Below are positions 1 through 8,016 of a stretch of DNA of 64,000 nucleotides, one piece after another (the stretch's first letter is position 1; each line of letters opens with the position of its first letter). The notes under the pieces were generated by a model. The model ran no database searches. It had not been told where the DNA came from and was given only the letters and a program-made list of their open reading frames with translations. Source of the DNA: VXMO01 sp965205915 (lineage in GTDB: Bacteria > Chloroflexota > Dehalococcoidia > UBA6926); the NCBI GenBank assembly GCA_965205915.1, contig OZ242191.1:496001-560000 (forward strand), read 5' to 3'. The position numbers were made by a program, and so were the translations under genes.

Positions 1-10
1 ATCGGCGCCG

Positions 11-850
11 TTAGCCCCACGGCCTGTTGGCGTTCAGGAATCCGAGCAGTTCGCGGTTGTATTCCTCGGGGCGCTCGAATGGGGTGCCGTGGCGCGTGGG
101 AAATACTTGCACACCCGCCTGCGTGCCCGTCATCGCCGTGGCCAGATCCTGCGCCGCCTCCGGGCCCGTGTACTGATCCCCTGCGCCAACGATGATCAGC
201 GCGGGCGAGGTGATGTTGGCAACATCGACGCCCGACGCGCCGCCCATGCCGCTCATTATGCGGACGTACTTGTCGGGATCGTTCGCCGTCATGATCGCGC
301 GATGCGCCTCCACGATCTCCGGCCGGGCCTGTAGAAACTCCGGCGTGTAGACCTGTGTGAGCCAGCCATCAAAGACGAAGTCCATGCCGCCCGCGCGAAT
401 ACCCGCCATGCGTTCCTCACGCATCGCGCGGGCCGCCGCGGCCTCCTCCTCACTCACGGGAGGCGGGGCATCAAGTCGTCCTCCATTGGACATCACGACG
501 CCCCACACGCGGTCGGGATGCGTCGCGGCAAAGTTGCGCACGATGCCGCCGCCCATCGAATAGCCGATGAGCGCAGTCCGCTCAATCCCGAGGCCGTCTA
601 GCAGAGCGGCAAGGTCGTCGACAAACGTCATCTGGTCCAGGGAGTCCGACTCCGGAGTCTCGGTGTCGCCGTGGCCGCGCACGTCATAGGTAAGAAGGCG
701 GAATGTGTCCGCGAGCGCCGGAACCTGTAGCCACCACGCGTTGCGGTTGTCGCCGGAGCCGTGAACGAGCGTCACCCACGGGGCGCCCTCAGGCCCCAAT
801 ACCTCATAGCACTGTCCAATGCCGTTCGCCGTGATCATCTTAGCCGCCAT
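11..850 (-). CDS. Alpha/beta-fold hydrolase
   Basis: This is a single-domain alpha/beta hydrolase of about 279 residues, probably a cytoplasmic esterase or lactonase-like enzyme of unknown substrate. The oxyanion-hole region reads LVHGSGDNRNAWW, the nucleophile elbow is GYSMGGG (Ser), an acid is likely in the GAGDQYTGP strand turn, and the catalytic His is in the C-terminal RHGTPFERP segment. The ATG at 850 was chosen because a GGGGGA ribosome-binding site lies just upstream; the frame stays open to 928 but that extension has no homologous look. It is divergent from the SRPBCC gene at 976, with about 125 bp between them that must hold both promoters. The family is certain; the substrate cannot be predicted. 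Confidence 0.9.
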   Translation of the reverse strand: MAAKMITANGIGQCYEVLGPEGAPWVTLVHGSGDNRNAWWLQVPALADTFRLLTYDVRGHGDTETPESDSLDQMTFVDDLAALLDGLGIERTALIGYSMGGGIVRNFAATHPDRVWGVVMSNGGRLDAPPPVSEEEAAAARAMREERMAGIRAGGMDFVFDGWLTQVYTPEFLQARPEIVEAHRAIMTANDPDKYVRIMSGMGGASGVDVANITSPALIIVGAGDQYTGPEAAQDLATAMTGTQAGVQVFPTRHGTPFERPEEYNRELLGFLNANRPWG

Positions 851-975
851 ATTTCCCCCTACTTTCCTGCCATCACGCCGTATCCCCGAAGAGTTCGTTG
901 GGATTGTATCCTTAGCAGGGTATCCCACGTGGCACTACAATAGCTTTTTCCGCATATACGTCGAGGGGGACACGC

Positions 976-1446
976 ATGGCCATTGAGTTCAACATTGAAA
1001 CATCCTTTAAGGCGGCCCCTGACAAGGTCTTTGCGGCCCTCACGAACGTGGAGGGATACGCAAATTGGATGCCCGGCCTCGTTCAGGCTTCCATGCTGTC
1101 CGATGGGGCATTCGGAGAAGGCGCGGAATACCAGGAGACTCGCCGCATGTTCTTCCGCAATGCCACTGAGCAATTTCGTGTGACCATGTGCGAGCCGCCG
1201 GAGATGCTTGAATTGACCGTGGACGGGTCAAAGGGGAGCAGTCGCAGCGGCGTTTACACCTTCTTCTACCACCTCGAAGCGGATGAGGAGGAGGGCGGGA
1301 CGAGCATGTCCATGCACGGCGAAATCTCAGGCCAAAACAAGATCATGGAGTTCCTGGGCCGATTGATGATTCGCTTTATGGCGCGCTCAATCCGCAAGGA
1401 TTACCAGGCGCTGGCCAAACACCTCGCCGCCTCTGAGGGTTCTTAG
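976..1446 (+). CDS. SRPBCC-family (START/polyketide cyclase-like) protein
   Basis: A 156-residue helix-grip protein. The N-terminus (FNIETSFKAAPDKVFAALTNVEGYANWMPG) has the usual SRPBCC pattern of a beta strand, then a helix with A-x-x-V-F-x-x-L and a following W-M-P turn, and the last third is the long C-terminal helix (residues about 118-150). The family binds hydrophobic ligands in a deep cavity; no catalytic residue can be assigned. The stop codon overlaps the GTG start of the methyltransferase at 1446 by one base (TAGTG), so the two are very likely translated from one message. Confidence 0.85.
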   Translation: MAIEFNIETSFKAAPDKVFAALTNVEGYANWMPGLVQASMLSDGAFGEGAEYQETRRMFFRNATEQFRVTMCEPPEMLELTVDGSKGSSRSGVYTFFYHLEADEEEGGTSMSMHGEISGQNKIMEFLGRLMIRFMARSIRKDYQALAKHLAASEGS

Positions 1447-2201
1447 TGACCCAACGCCTCGGCGGCGAGGGGCGGCATCGACTGTACGGCGACCTCGCCT
1501 ACCTCTGGCCGCTGATGAGTCCGCCGGAGGAGTACGCCGACGGAGCGCCCCACTGGCGCAATCAGCTCCTGACTCGGCTCGGCCCCAATTCGCGGCATGT
1601 CCTTGAGTTGGGCACCGGCGGCGGACATTTCATCTCGCACCTGACCGATGTTTTCCAAGTGACGGCTGTTGACCTTTCGGAGGACATGCTGGACAACGCC
1701 CGCCGTTTGAATCCCGGCGTGGAGCATATCGTCGGTGACATGCGTGGCGTCCGATTGGGACGCACTTTCGACGCTGTCCTCATCCACGATGCCATCGCCT
1801 ACATCACGACAGAGGATGATCTCTCGGACACGTTCGCCACAGCCCGCGCGCACCTTGAGCCGGGCGGCGTGTTCATCACGATGCCGGACCACTACATCGA
1901 CCGCCCCGTCTGGCCGTACATCAATAACCGGACGCACAAGCAAGACGACCGTGAACTCACCTATATCGAATACTCGGCTCCCGACATCAACGAGACGTCC
2001 CTGCTGCAATCGACGTTCATATTCGTCATCACGGAGAACGGCGAACGACGCATCGAGCTTGATCACCATACGACCGGCCTTTTCCCTGTTGAGACGTGGC
2101 GGCGGCTGATCGAGGCGGCAGGATTCAAGGTTGAGCGTATGGACTACCCGGTGGCCGACGGGCCGATTAGCCAATACCTGTGGGTGGGGACGGCTGTTTA
2201 G
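1446..2201 (+). CDS. Class I SAM-dependent methyltransferase
   Basis: A 251-residue Rossmann-fold methyltransferase. Motif I is VLELGTGGGHF (residues about 55-65), followed by VTAVDLSEDML at the acidic ribose-binding position and the DAVLIHDAI motif IV region. It starts with GTG sharing one base with the stop of the SRPBCC gene, which indicates translational coupling. The acceptor is unknown; proteins of this sort methylate small molecules. The 3' end, coding WVGTAV, is the apparent template of the 19-20 bp tandem repeat that begins about 90 bp downstream. Confidence 0.9.
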   Translation: MTQRLGGEGRHRLYGDLAYLWPLMSPPEEYADGAPHWRNQLLTRLGPNSRHVLELGTGGGHFISHLTDVFQVTAVDLSEDMLDNARRLNPGVEHIVGDMRGVRLGRTFDAVLIHDAIAYITTEDDLSDTFATARAHLEPGGVFITMPDHYIDRPVWPYINNRTHKQDDRELTYIEYSAPDINETSLLQSTFIFVITENGERRIELDHHTTGLFPVETWRRLIEAAGFKVERMDYPVADGPISQYLWVGTAV

Positions 2202-2241
2202 GTGGGCAGATATGGGGTCTGGTTAGCGAAACTAGCCCCAG

Positions 2242-2261
2242 ATTCCCGCTTTCGCGGGAAT
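2242..2261. repeat. Dispersed intergenic palindrome (ATTCCCGC type)
   Basis: Eight-base arms ATTCCCGC and GCGGGAAT around a TTTC loop, followed by GACGGG. This is one copy of a palindrome family found in most longer intergenic gaps of the window, here between the convergent methyltransferase and argC genes. Confidence 0.85.
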
Positions 2262-2288
2262 GACGGGAGTTGTGGGAATGACGGGAGT

Positions 2289-2385
2289 TGTGGGTGGGGA
2301 CGGCTGTTGTGGGTGGGGACGGCTGTTGTGGGTGGGGACGGCCCTTTGTGGGTGGGGACGGCCCTTTGTGGGTGGGGACGGCTCT
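2289..2385. repeat. 19-20 bp tandem repeat derived from an adjacent gene tail
   Basis: About five head-to-tail copies of a 19-20 bp unit (core GTGGGTGGGGACGG followed by CTGTT or CCCTTT). The same sequence occurs at 2179-2198 as the last codons of the methyltransferase gene, so the array looks like an amplification of the coding 3' end. It fills the space between the convergent methyltransferase and argC genes. A reading frame that crosses it has no independent support. Confidence 0.85.
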
Positions 2386-3426
2386 TTAAGGGAATAGCGC
2401 CAGGTCTTCCAGTCCCGCGGTCTCCGGCGCGCCGAACATGAGGTTCATGTTCTGGATCGCCTGCCCCGCCGCGCCCTTAACAAGGTTGTCCAGCGCGGTG
2501 ATCACGACGATTCGTCCGGTCCGCTGGTCCATCACCGGATACACCTGCGTGAAGTTGCTGCCGGACGTTTGCTTGGTCTGCGGCGGCGTCTTCGTCACGC
2601 GCACGAACGGCTCGTTCGCGTAGAAGTCCTCATAGAGGTCACGCAGGCGCTTGGCTCCCTCCGGTGTGGCAGGCAGCCGCCCGTCCGTCGGCATCACGTA
2701 GATGGTGCTCAGGATGCCGCGCGTCATCGGAATCAGGTGCGGCGTGAACGTCACGGCCCACTTCTGCGACGGGTCCATCTCCTGTATTTCCTGCGTGATT
2801 TCCGGCAAGTGACGATGGCCGGTCAGGCCGTATGCGGACACATTCTCATTCGCCTCGGAGAAGTGGACGGTCTGATTGGGCGAGCGGCCCGCGCCGGACA
2901 CGCCCGACTTTGAATCGACGATCACGCCCGGCTCAATGAGCTTCTCCTTAACGAGGGGGGCGAGGCCGAGCAGCGCGCCTGTCGGATAACAGCCGGGGTT
3001 GGCGATAAGCCGCGCCTCCTTGATTGCGTCGCGATGCAGCTCCGGCAGCCCATAGACCGCCTCTTCAAGGTAGGACGGCGCGGGGTGCGGCTGATACCAC
3101 GCCTCGTACTCCTCAACGTTGTGGAGGCGGAAATCGGCGGCGATATCGACGACGCGCGCGTTCTTGCCCAGCATCGCCACGCACGCCTCCGCCGATGCCT
3201 TGTGCGGCAGCGCGGAAAACGCGACATCGACGCCATCAAGCTCATCCTGCTCGACGATGGTCATGCCCATCCTGTCCAGGTGCGGCAGGTAATCATCCAA
3301 CTGCTCACCGGCCGCGGAACGGCCCGTGACAGCGGTCAACTCAACCTCGGCATGGTTTCGCAGGATGCGAGCAAGCTCCATCCCCGCATACCCCGTTACA
3401 TTGATAATCCCCGCCTTGATGGTCAT
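2386..3426 (-). CDS. argC: N-acetyl-gamma-glutamyl-phosphate reductase
   Basis: Third enzyme of arginine biosynthesis; it reduces N-acetylglutamyl phosphate to the semialdehyde with NADPH. The 346-residue length is normal. The N-terminal NADP-binding segment is GIINVTGYAGMELAR (residues 6-20), the catalytic Cys is C146 in IANPGCYPTGA, and the dimerisation part includes SGVSGAGRSP. The ATG at 3426 has an AGAGGA site upstream and matches the family start; the frame extends to 3486 without support. No other arg gene is adjacent. It converges on the methyltransferase gene at its 3' side. Confidence 0.96.
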   Translation of the reverse strand: MTIKAGIINVTGYAGMELARILRNHAEVELTAVTGRSAAGEQLDDYLPHLDRMGMTIVEQDELDGVDVAFSALPHKASAEACVAMLGKNARVVDIAADFRLHNVEEYEAWYQPHPAPSYLEEAVYGLPELHRDAIKEARLIANPGCYPTGALLGLAPLVKEKLIEPGVIVDSKSGVSGAGRSPNQTVHFSEANENVSAYGLTGHRHLPEITQEIQEMDPSQKWAVTFTPHLIPMTRGILSTIYVMPTDGRLPATPEGAKRLRDLYEDFYANEPFVRVTKTPPQTKQTSGSNFTQVYPVMDQRTGRIVVITALDNLVKGAAGQAIQNMNLMFGAPETAGLEDLALFP

Positions 3427-3519
3427 GGTTGCGTTGTCCTCTGTTTGCAATTGCGATGCTATCTGGCGCGATAGGTGAACACCCATATTAGCAGACAGGA
3501 GTGCAGTAGGAGACTGGCC

Positions 3520-4473
3520 TTACAGTTCAAGCACTAAGTACAGCCAGTAGGTCAATGGAGCAAGTAAACACCCCACGACCACTACGCCAGCAAATGGAAT
3601 CCATGTACGATTAACTACCAATTGCTCAATGCCTCTTTCATGCGACATACTGCTGTCGGCCCAGATGTTGGAAAGCTTTGTCGTTTTCATCGTGCATATC
3701 CAGGTCGCCAACAGCAGTGCGATGCCAACGAGGGCGAACGGCAATGTAAGGATATAGAGAACCTGCGGTGGGAGCTGTGTCCACTTATCTACGGCAGTTA
3801 TCGTTTGAATCTCCCAAATGTGGTACACGAGCATCAACAAGGCCTGGACGATGTAAGACATCCACAGTGTATCTACGGCGCGATATTCATTCACAGCAAA
3901 AAGAGAGCCCACTTTGCTGCCTCGCGTTACACCCGTTCGGTCCACTACTACAAGTGTCTTGACAATGGCTAGCGCTACCAGGGCGACAATCTGTAGGAAG
4001 AATAGCCCCAAGCCAGTGTAGTAAAACAGCGGCCGCCTTACCTCAACCTCGATGTTATTCGTCACACTCGTGCCCCCAAGAAAACCAAGTTCAGGCCTTA
4101 CGATGGCCGTTACAGGAATGTGACCGTTCCTGTAAACCCAGACTAGTTTTCGCACCAGGTACCGATTAAAGCCGATCTTCTCGTCCTGAACATTGCCCCC
4201 GACTGTTTGATAGTCGTAGTATCCGTCGCGGCTTCTGTCTATGGATGTATGTGAGTAATGTTGAAATCGCGAATTATTGTTTACTTCACAGTAGAACTCA
4301 ATTGTGCTACCCGCAGCTCCCGTTATGGTCTCGGGACATTCAAGCGATAGCCCTTGATGCTCGACGACTTGTCGTCCCTCAAAGCCACTTGCCCCCCACG
4401 GCCTCGACAGCAGCCCCACCCCCGTGGACAGCAGCAGGATGACGGCCAGTATCGTCCAGCGGTTCAGTTTCAT
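3520..4473 (-). CDS. Membrane protein of a four-member paralogous array (copy 1)
   Basis: An unrecognised 317-residue protein. It begins MKLNRWTIL, a signal-anchor helix shared nearly word for word with the genes at 4653, 5789 and 7362. An outside domain of about 120 residues follows, opening LSLECPETIT with a second Cys about 20 residues later (EFYCEV), which looks like a small beta-sandwich with a disulfide. Four more hydrophobic helices follow (FYYTGLGLFFLQIVALVAL, LWMSYIVQALLML, a leucine-rich helix near residue 240, and the C-terminal one). A TATACT element lies about 7 bases before the ATG, suggesting a leaderless transcript. The function is unknown. Confidence 0.8.
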   Translation of the reverse strand: MKLNRWTILAVILLLSTGVGLLSRPWGASGFEGRQVVEHQGLSLECPETITGAAGSTIEFYCEVNNNSRFQHYSHTSIDRSRDGYYDYQTVGGNVQDEKIGFNRYLVRKLVWVYRNGHIPVTAIVRPELGFLGGTSVTNNIEVEVRRPLFYYTGLGLFFLQIVALVALAIVKTLVVVDRTGVTRGSKVGSLFAVNEYRAVDTLWMSYIVQALLMLVYHIWEIQTITAVDKWTQLPPQVLYILTLPFALVGIALLLATWICTMKTTKLSNIWADSSMSHERGIEQLVVNRTWIPFAGVVVVGCLLAPLTYWLYLVLEL

Positions 4474-4652
4474 GCGGGCAAGTATACGCTCAAGTTAGGG
4501 GGGCCGTAGAATTGCCGCGTGGGGCGGCGTGGGCCGCCTTGATGGTCATGGTTCTAATCCTCATTAGCCTGCGTGCGATGCCCTACCTGTTACGTCAGAA
4601 ACTCTGTTCTACCAGCGAGGGGGAGGGAGCACGGTCAGATGCCGCTCCACCC

Positions 4653-5696
4653 CTACACCCACACGAACCAATTGATGTAGATGACGAGTGGCAACAGCAC
4701 CCACCCAACAACTGCGGCGGCAACAAAGGGGCGGAGAATTGGCTGTCTGCCCCGCCCATGCTTATCGAGTGTCATCCCATCCCCTGTTAACGCGCCGGTT
4801 GGCGCTATTCTCGTGAAGAACCGCTTGCGTAGCACAAAGAGTGTCGTGACTACCATCAGGCTAAAGGGAATGGTAAGAATCAAGAAGAACCCCGGTCCAA
4901 ATGCATATACCCAGGCGAGCCTCAATTGCAATGGGATGGTCTCAGTCACATGGAGAGAAATCATCAGTGCCGCTTGCAACAGATAGGAATTCCACAGCGC
5001 GTCAATGGCCAGCCAATGGAGGCGAGCCCGCTCAGCACTGATCTCTTGCTTCCTTTCCCACATCACAAGGTGTAACCAGGGAATAATAAGAAATACAGCA
5101 TAAACTGTCCTCTTGATCGAGAAACGCACTATGGCCTTTGCGCTTCCCCTGTAGACAACCAAACCTTCAACTCCCAGGATAATCCCGAAGAGCGGACCCG
5201 CCATTAGGATCGCGAATTGGAGTAATGACAACCCTTGCGCAACGTAGTAGGGCCATTGTCGTGGCACCCTGATGTCGACGTGGGTCGTTGCAGCTTGGTC
5301 TACTGGTGGAAATTGCCCTTTCGCCGCATATGCCCGTACTCTTACTGTTCGGGTGTTCGTTGCGTACATACTCTGTGTGAGTATATATCTGCCTGCCGCA
5401 ATTTCTGTGATCTCATCGTTGCCGATTCCTTGTACATCATGGAAGTGTTCGCTCACAGAGCCCCAAATCTTGTAGTCTGTCGGTAACTCGGACTCAGCTA
5501 CAATTTCACATTCCAGATCTACTCGCCCCCCTGATAGTGAAGCCACCGTCAGAGATTTCGGGCAGGCTAGCGACAGTCCCTGCTCCTCGATAACCTGAGA
5601 GCCCGATGGCCCATCTCCCAACGGCCTGAACAGCAGCCCCACCGCCGTAGACAGCAGCAGGATGATGGCCAGTATTGTCCAGCGGTTCAGTTTCAT
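4653..5696 (-). CDS. Membrane protein of a four-member paralogous array (copy 2)
   Basis: A 347-residue paralogue of the neighbours on both sides: the same MKLNRWTIL start and anchor helix, then LSLACPKSLT and a second Cys (DLECEI) opening the outside domain, then a conserved four-helix C-terminal half (ALWNSYLLQAALMISLH and a final helix ending in WFVWV). It differs from copy 1 by a longer cytoplasmic-looking loop around residues 195-225 (RKQEISAERARLHW). A TATAATT element sits directly upstream of the ATG. The conserved anchor with a strongly diverged outside domain suggests diversifying surface proteins; no known family was recognised. Confidence 0.8.
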   Translation of the reverse strand: MKLNRWTILAIILLLSTAVGLLFRPLGDGPSGSQVIEEQGLSLACPKSLTVASLSGGRVDLECEIVAESELPTDYKIWGSVSEHFHDVQGIGNDEITEIAAGRYILTQSMYATNTRTVRVRAYAAKGQFPPVDQAATTHVDIRVPRQWPYYVAQGLSLLQFAILMAGPLFGIILGVEGLVVYRGSAKAIVRFSIKRTVYAVFLIIPWLHLVMWERKQEISAERARLHWLAIDALWNSYLLQAALMISLHVTETIPLQLRLAWVYAFGPGFFLILTIPFSLMVVTTLFVLRKRFFTRIAPTGALTGDGMTLDKHGRGRQPILRPFVAAAVVGWVLLPLVIYINWFVWV

Positions 5697-5788
5697 GCGG
5701 GGAATTATACGCTCACGTTAGGGGAGCCGTGGGGTCGCGGGGCGGGGTGGCGTGGGGCCCCGCCTTCGTGGGGGATACGAAAGATGCC

Positions 5789-6853
5789 CTACAAGTACAC
5801 AAACCAATAGACCAGGGTGAAGAATGAGACAGCCAGCCAGCCGGTCGCGGTTGCGCCAATAAAGGGCATTAGCGGAGGGCTGGTAGTCGCATCTAGTCCC
5901 AGTGAAGAACGTAATGGACGATCTGCCCATCCACGGGGCAGCCGTTCCGTGAGAGTGAACATTCGAACAAAGAACAACACTCCACATAAAATTAACGCAA
6001 TTGGCACAATGAATATGAGTAAGAAGGGAGCAGGAATAATAGAGGCCCCGGACACAGCAGCATCTGTCGCGAAGAGGTCAATAGTGGAGACTATCACGAT
6101 AAGGATGACCTGGACGATGTATGTGTACCACATTACATCGACTGCGAGGAAACTAATATTCAGCATCCTGGTGGTTAACCGGCCCTCCTCTTGTAGACGC
6201 GCTCGGAACCACCATGGCGCTACTAAGAATGGTGCAAACGCCAAAGACCTCAATGAGAACACGTGCGTGCCAAGAGCGCCCCTGATAGGTCGCACGATGC
6301 CAAGTATCCCCCCGGAGACTGCCAATATCGGCCCGGCAATCAGTGCGCCGACCTGAAGGATTAGCAAGCCGAGGCCAATATAGAATGGAAGGGGGAACTT
6401 CACCCTGACATTGATGGTCGTCTCAATTGGAGGCCGAAGTGTGACTCTCGATGTTGGCCCCAGTCGAATTCCGGCTTCAACTGGGAAATCATAGCTCCTC
6501 CTGGCACTGTACAGTTGCGCAGAAGATTTCTTGCCTCCGGCCACTTCAATCGGAGTCCCGCTTCGTCCTTCGCTTACAACGTCATACGCTCTCATGCTAG
6601 ACACATTCAGGTCAACTTCGACGTAGGGCCTGTATCTTTCAGGGATTGAGGGATCGGAATCTAGTCTGCAGTCGTGAACAAAGTATTGGCTAGCGTATAC
6701 GACGGTAATCGACTCTGGACACGTCAGCGTCAGGCTCTCGTCCTCTACAACTTGTTGGCCTTCTGCACCATCTCCCAACGGCCTGAACAGCAGCCCCACC
6801 GCCGTAGACAGCAGCAGGATGATGGCCAGTATTGTCCAGCGGTTTAGATTCAT
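5789..6853 (-). CDS. Membrane protein of a four-member paralogous array (copy 3)
   Basis: A 354-residue paralogue. The ATG at 6853 is preferred over the GTG two codons upstream because it aligns with the MKLNRWTIL starts of the other copies (here MNLNRWTIL). The outside domain has LTLTCPESIT and a second Cys (HDCRL), and the membrane part repeats the array pattern, including VMWYTYIVQVILIVI. TATACT lies about 7-10 bases upstream of the start. The intergenic spacers between copies 1, 2 and 3 also resemble each other around the start codons, as expected for tandem duplication. Confidence 0.8.
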   Translation of the reverse strand: MNLNRWTILAIILLLSTAVGLLFRPLGDGAEGQQVVEDESLTLTCPESITVVYASQYFVHDCRLDSDPSIPERYRPYVEVDLNVSSMRAYDVVSEGRSGTPIEVAGGKKSSAQLYSARRSYDFPVEAGIRLGPTSRVTLRPPIETTINVRVKFPLPFYIGLGLLILQVGALIAGPILAVSGGILGIVRPIRGALGTHVFSLRSLAFAPFLVAPWWFRARLQEEGRLTTRMLNISFLAVDVMWYTYIVQVILIVIVSTIDLFATDAAVSGASIIPAPFLLIFIVPIALILCGVLFFVRMFTLTERLPRGWADRPLRSSLGLDATTSPPLMPFIGATATGWLAVSFFTLVYWFVYL

Positions 6854-7106
6854 GCGCACAAGTATACGGGTACTAAACCATCTATGCGTCTAAAGCAGGG
6901 GTGTTCGCGGGGGTGACGGGTGGGAGTGCGGGGTGGGTGTAGGGACAACGGGTTGAGCAATTGAGGCTTTAGATTCTTCGCTGCGCTCAGAATGACAGGC
7001 CCGATGGATTCCGGCTTTCGCCGGAATGAGGGGGCACAAGTGGGGCGGCCTTACGCGCAGCTATTGGATTCCCGTGTCAAGCACGGGAATGACGGGTGGG
7101 AGCGCC
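6854..7106. repeat. Intergenic spacer with palindromic repeats
   Basis: No gene is seen. The spacer holds three palindromes of the dispersed family: one around 6972-6994 (ATTCTTCGC...AGAATGACAG), one at 7008-7027 (arms ATTCCGGC and GCCGGAAT), and one near 7069-7090 (ATTCCCGTG...CACGGGAAT). Each is followed by GA, GACAGG or GACGGG. Confidence 0.7.
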
Positions 7107-7352
7107 CTACCCCTTCTCCGTGCTGCTTGGGCATATCTCTGATAACACACACCCCCCGCAATTTGGCCGTCTCGCGTGGCAAATTTGGCGGCCGTGTTCG
7201 ATTAGGTCTACGTGGAATTGGTAGATTTGGGAGTCGTCTAGCATGGATTCCAGGGCGTAGTGTGCTTTGTCCGCGTTCATCTTTTTTGTGATGAGGCCGA
7301 GTCGGCCTGAGACGCGGTGGACGTGCGTATCGACGGGGAGCGCCGGGCGGCC
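7107..7352 (-). pseudogene. Duplicated 3' fragment of nth (endonuclease III)
   Basis: This segment is about 95% identical (11 differences in 244 bp) to 8019-8262, the last third of the intact nth gene, and keeps the same frame and an end stop (TAG instead of TAA). It encodes the C-terminal 80 or so residues, from PAL-PVDTHVHR to the C-x6-C-x2-C-x5-C iron-sulfur motif. Seven of the 11 changes are synonymous, so it looks like the tail of a once functional second allele rather than decaying junk. It has no start of its own and begins 9 bases after the stop of the membrane protein gene at 7362. It is best read as the displaced end of nth after insertion of that gene. Confidence 0.88.
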
Positions 7353-7361
7353 CCTTAATTC

Positions 7362-8009
7362 TCAGACTCGCCACAGATCCACCGTCAAAGTCCAATAGAA
7401 GGCAGCAACGATGGGTATGATTAGCCACCCTATCGCGAATGCCCCGAGATAAGGCTTGCGCGGCACGGCGAGCGGCGCCGAACGATCTTCGGCGGAGCGC
7501 TCCACGGATTTCCGATATGCGCCGGAATACGTACACCTATGCACCATGTACAGAACAACAGCAAAGGCTGCATAAAGAGGAAGGAAGACGATGAGGCCAA
7601 AAGCAGGCGGGAATATCCAGTCACTTTCGTGGGCGGTAAGAACAATGATGGTAATAGTCTCTAGGATTAGTCCCAGTGCCAGATGGGTAAAATATGTCCA
7701 CCAGAGAACCTTGACAGCTAGGTATCCTGCCAATACAGAGACCGTCGATGTATCCTCCTTTGCTTCTGTCTCGCTGTGTGGTACATCTGCCCTCCGTTCA
7801 GTTCGCACCAAGCGGAGGATGGCAAATATGATGGCTGCTATCGGCGCCGCAATCACGACTGCGGCCTGGAGAGAGGTCAGTCCGAGGGCAGTGTAGAAAA
7901 GGGGTGTCAACTTGAAACCCACATTAGGCATGAAGGGCAGGTAAACCAACCCAATCACCGTCGACACCAGCAGGATTGCACCAAGTATTGTCCAGCGGTT
8001 CAGCTTCAT
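7362..8009 (-). CDS. Membrane protein of a four-member paralogous array (copy 4, lacking the outside domain)
   Basis: A 215-residue protein with the array's MKLNRWTIL anchor, after which the Cys-containing outside domain of copies 1-3 is absent: the sequence passes from the anchor through a short VGFKLTPLFYTALGL junction straight into the second membrane helix. The remaining four helices follow the array pattern (VLWWTYFTHLALGLIL, FPPAFGLIVFLPLYAAF and a C-terminal helix). The ATG at 8009 is set by alignment with the paralogues. It lies 8 bases downstream of the nth stop and is followed by a second nth 3' end, so it appears inserted at the end of nth. Confidence 0.82.
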   Translation of the reverse strand: MKLNRWTILGAILLVSTVIGLVYLPFMPNVGFKLTPLFYTALGLTSLQAAVVIAAPIAAIIFAILRLVRTERRADVPHSETEAKEDTSTVSVLAGYLAVKVLWWTYFTHLALGLILETITIIVLTAHESDWIFPPAFGLIVFLPLYAAFAVVLYMVHRCTYSGAYRKSVERSAEDRSAPLAVPRKPYLGAFAIGWLIIPIVAAFYWTLTVDLWRV

Positions 8010-8016
8010 AGCCCAC

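Noticed and set aside
859..1173. Reading frame on the minus strand across the start of the SRPBCC gene
   Set aside because: It covers a well-supported gene on the other strand and has no recognisable domain or ribosome site.
2202..2441. Reading frame of 79 codons over the 19-bp repeat
   Set aside because: The product is only the repeat translated and it overlaps the end of argC.
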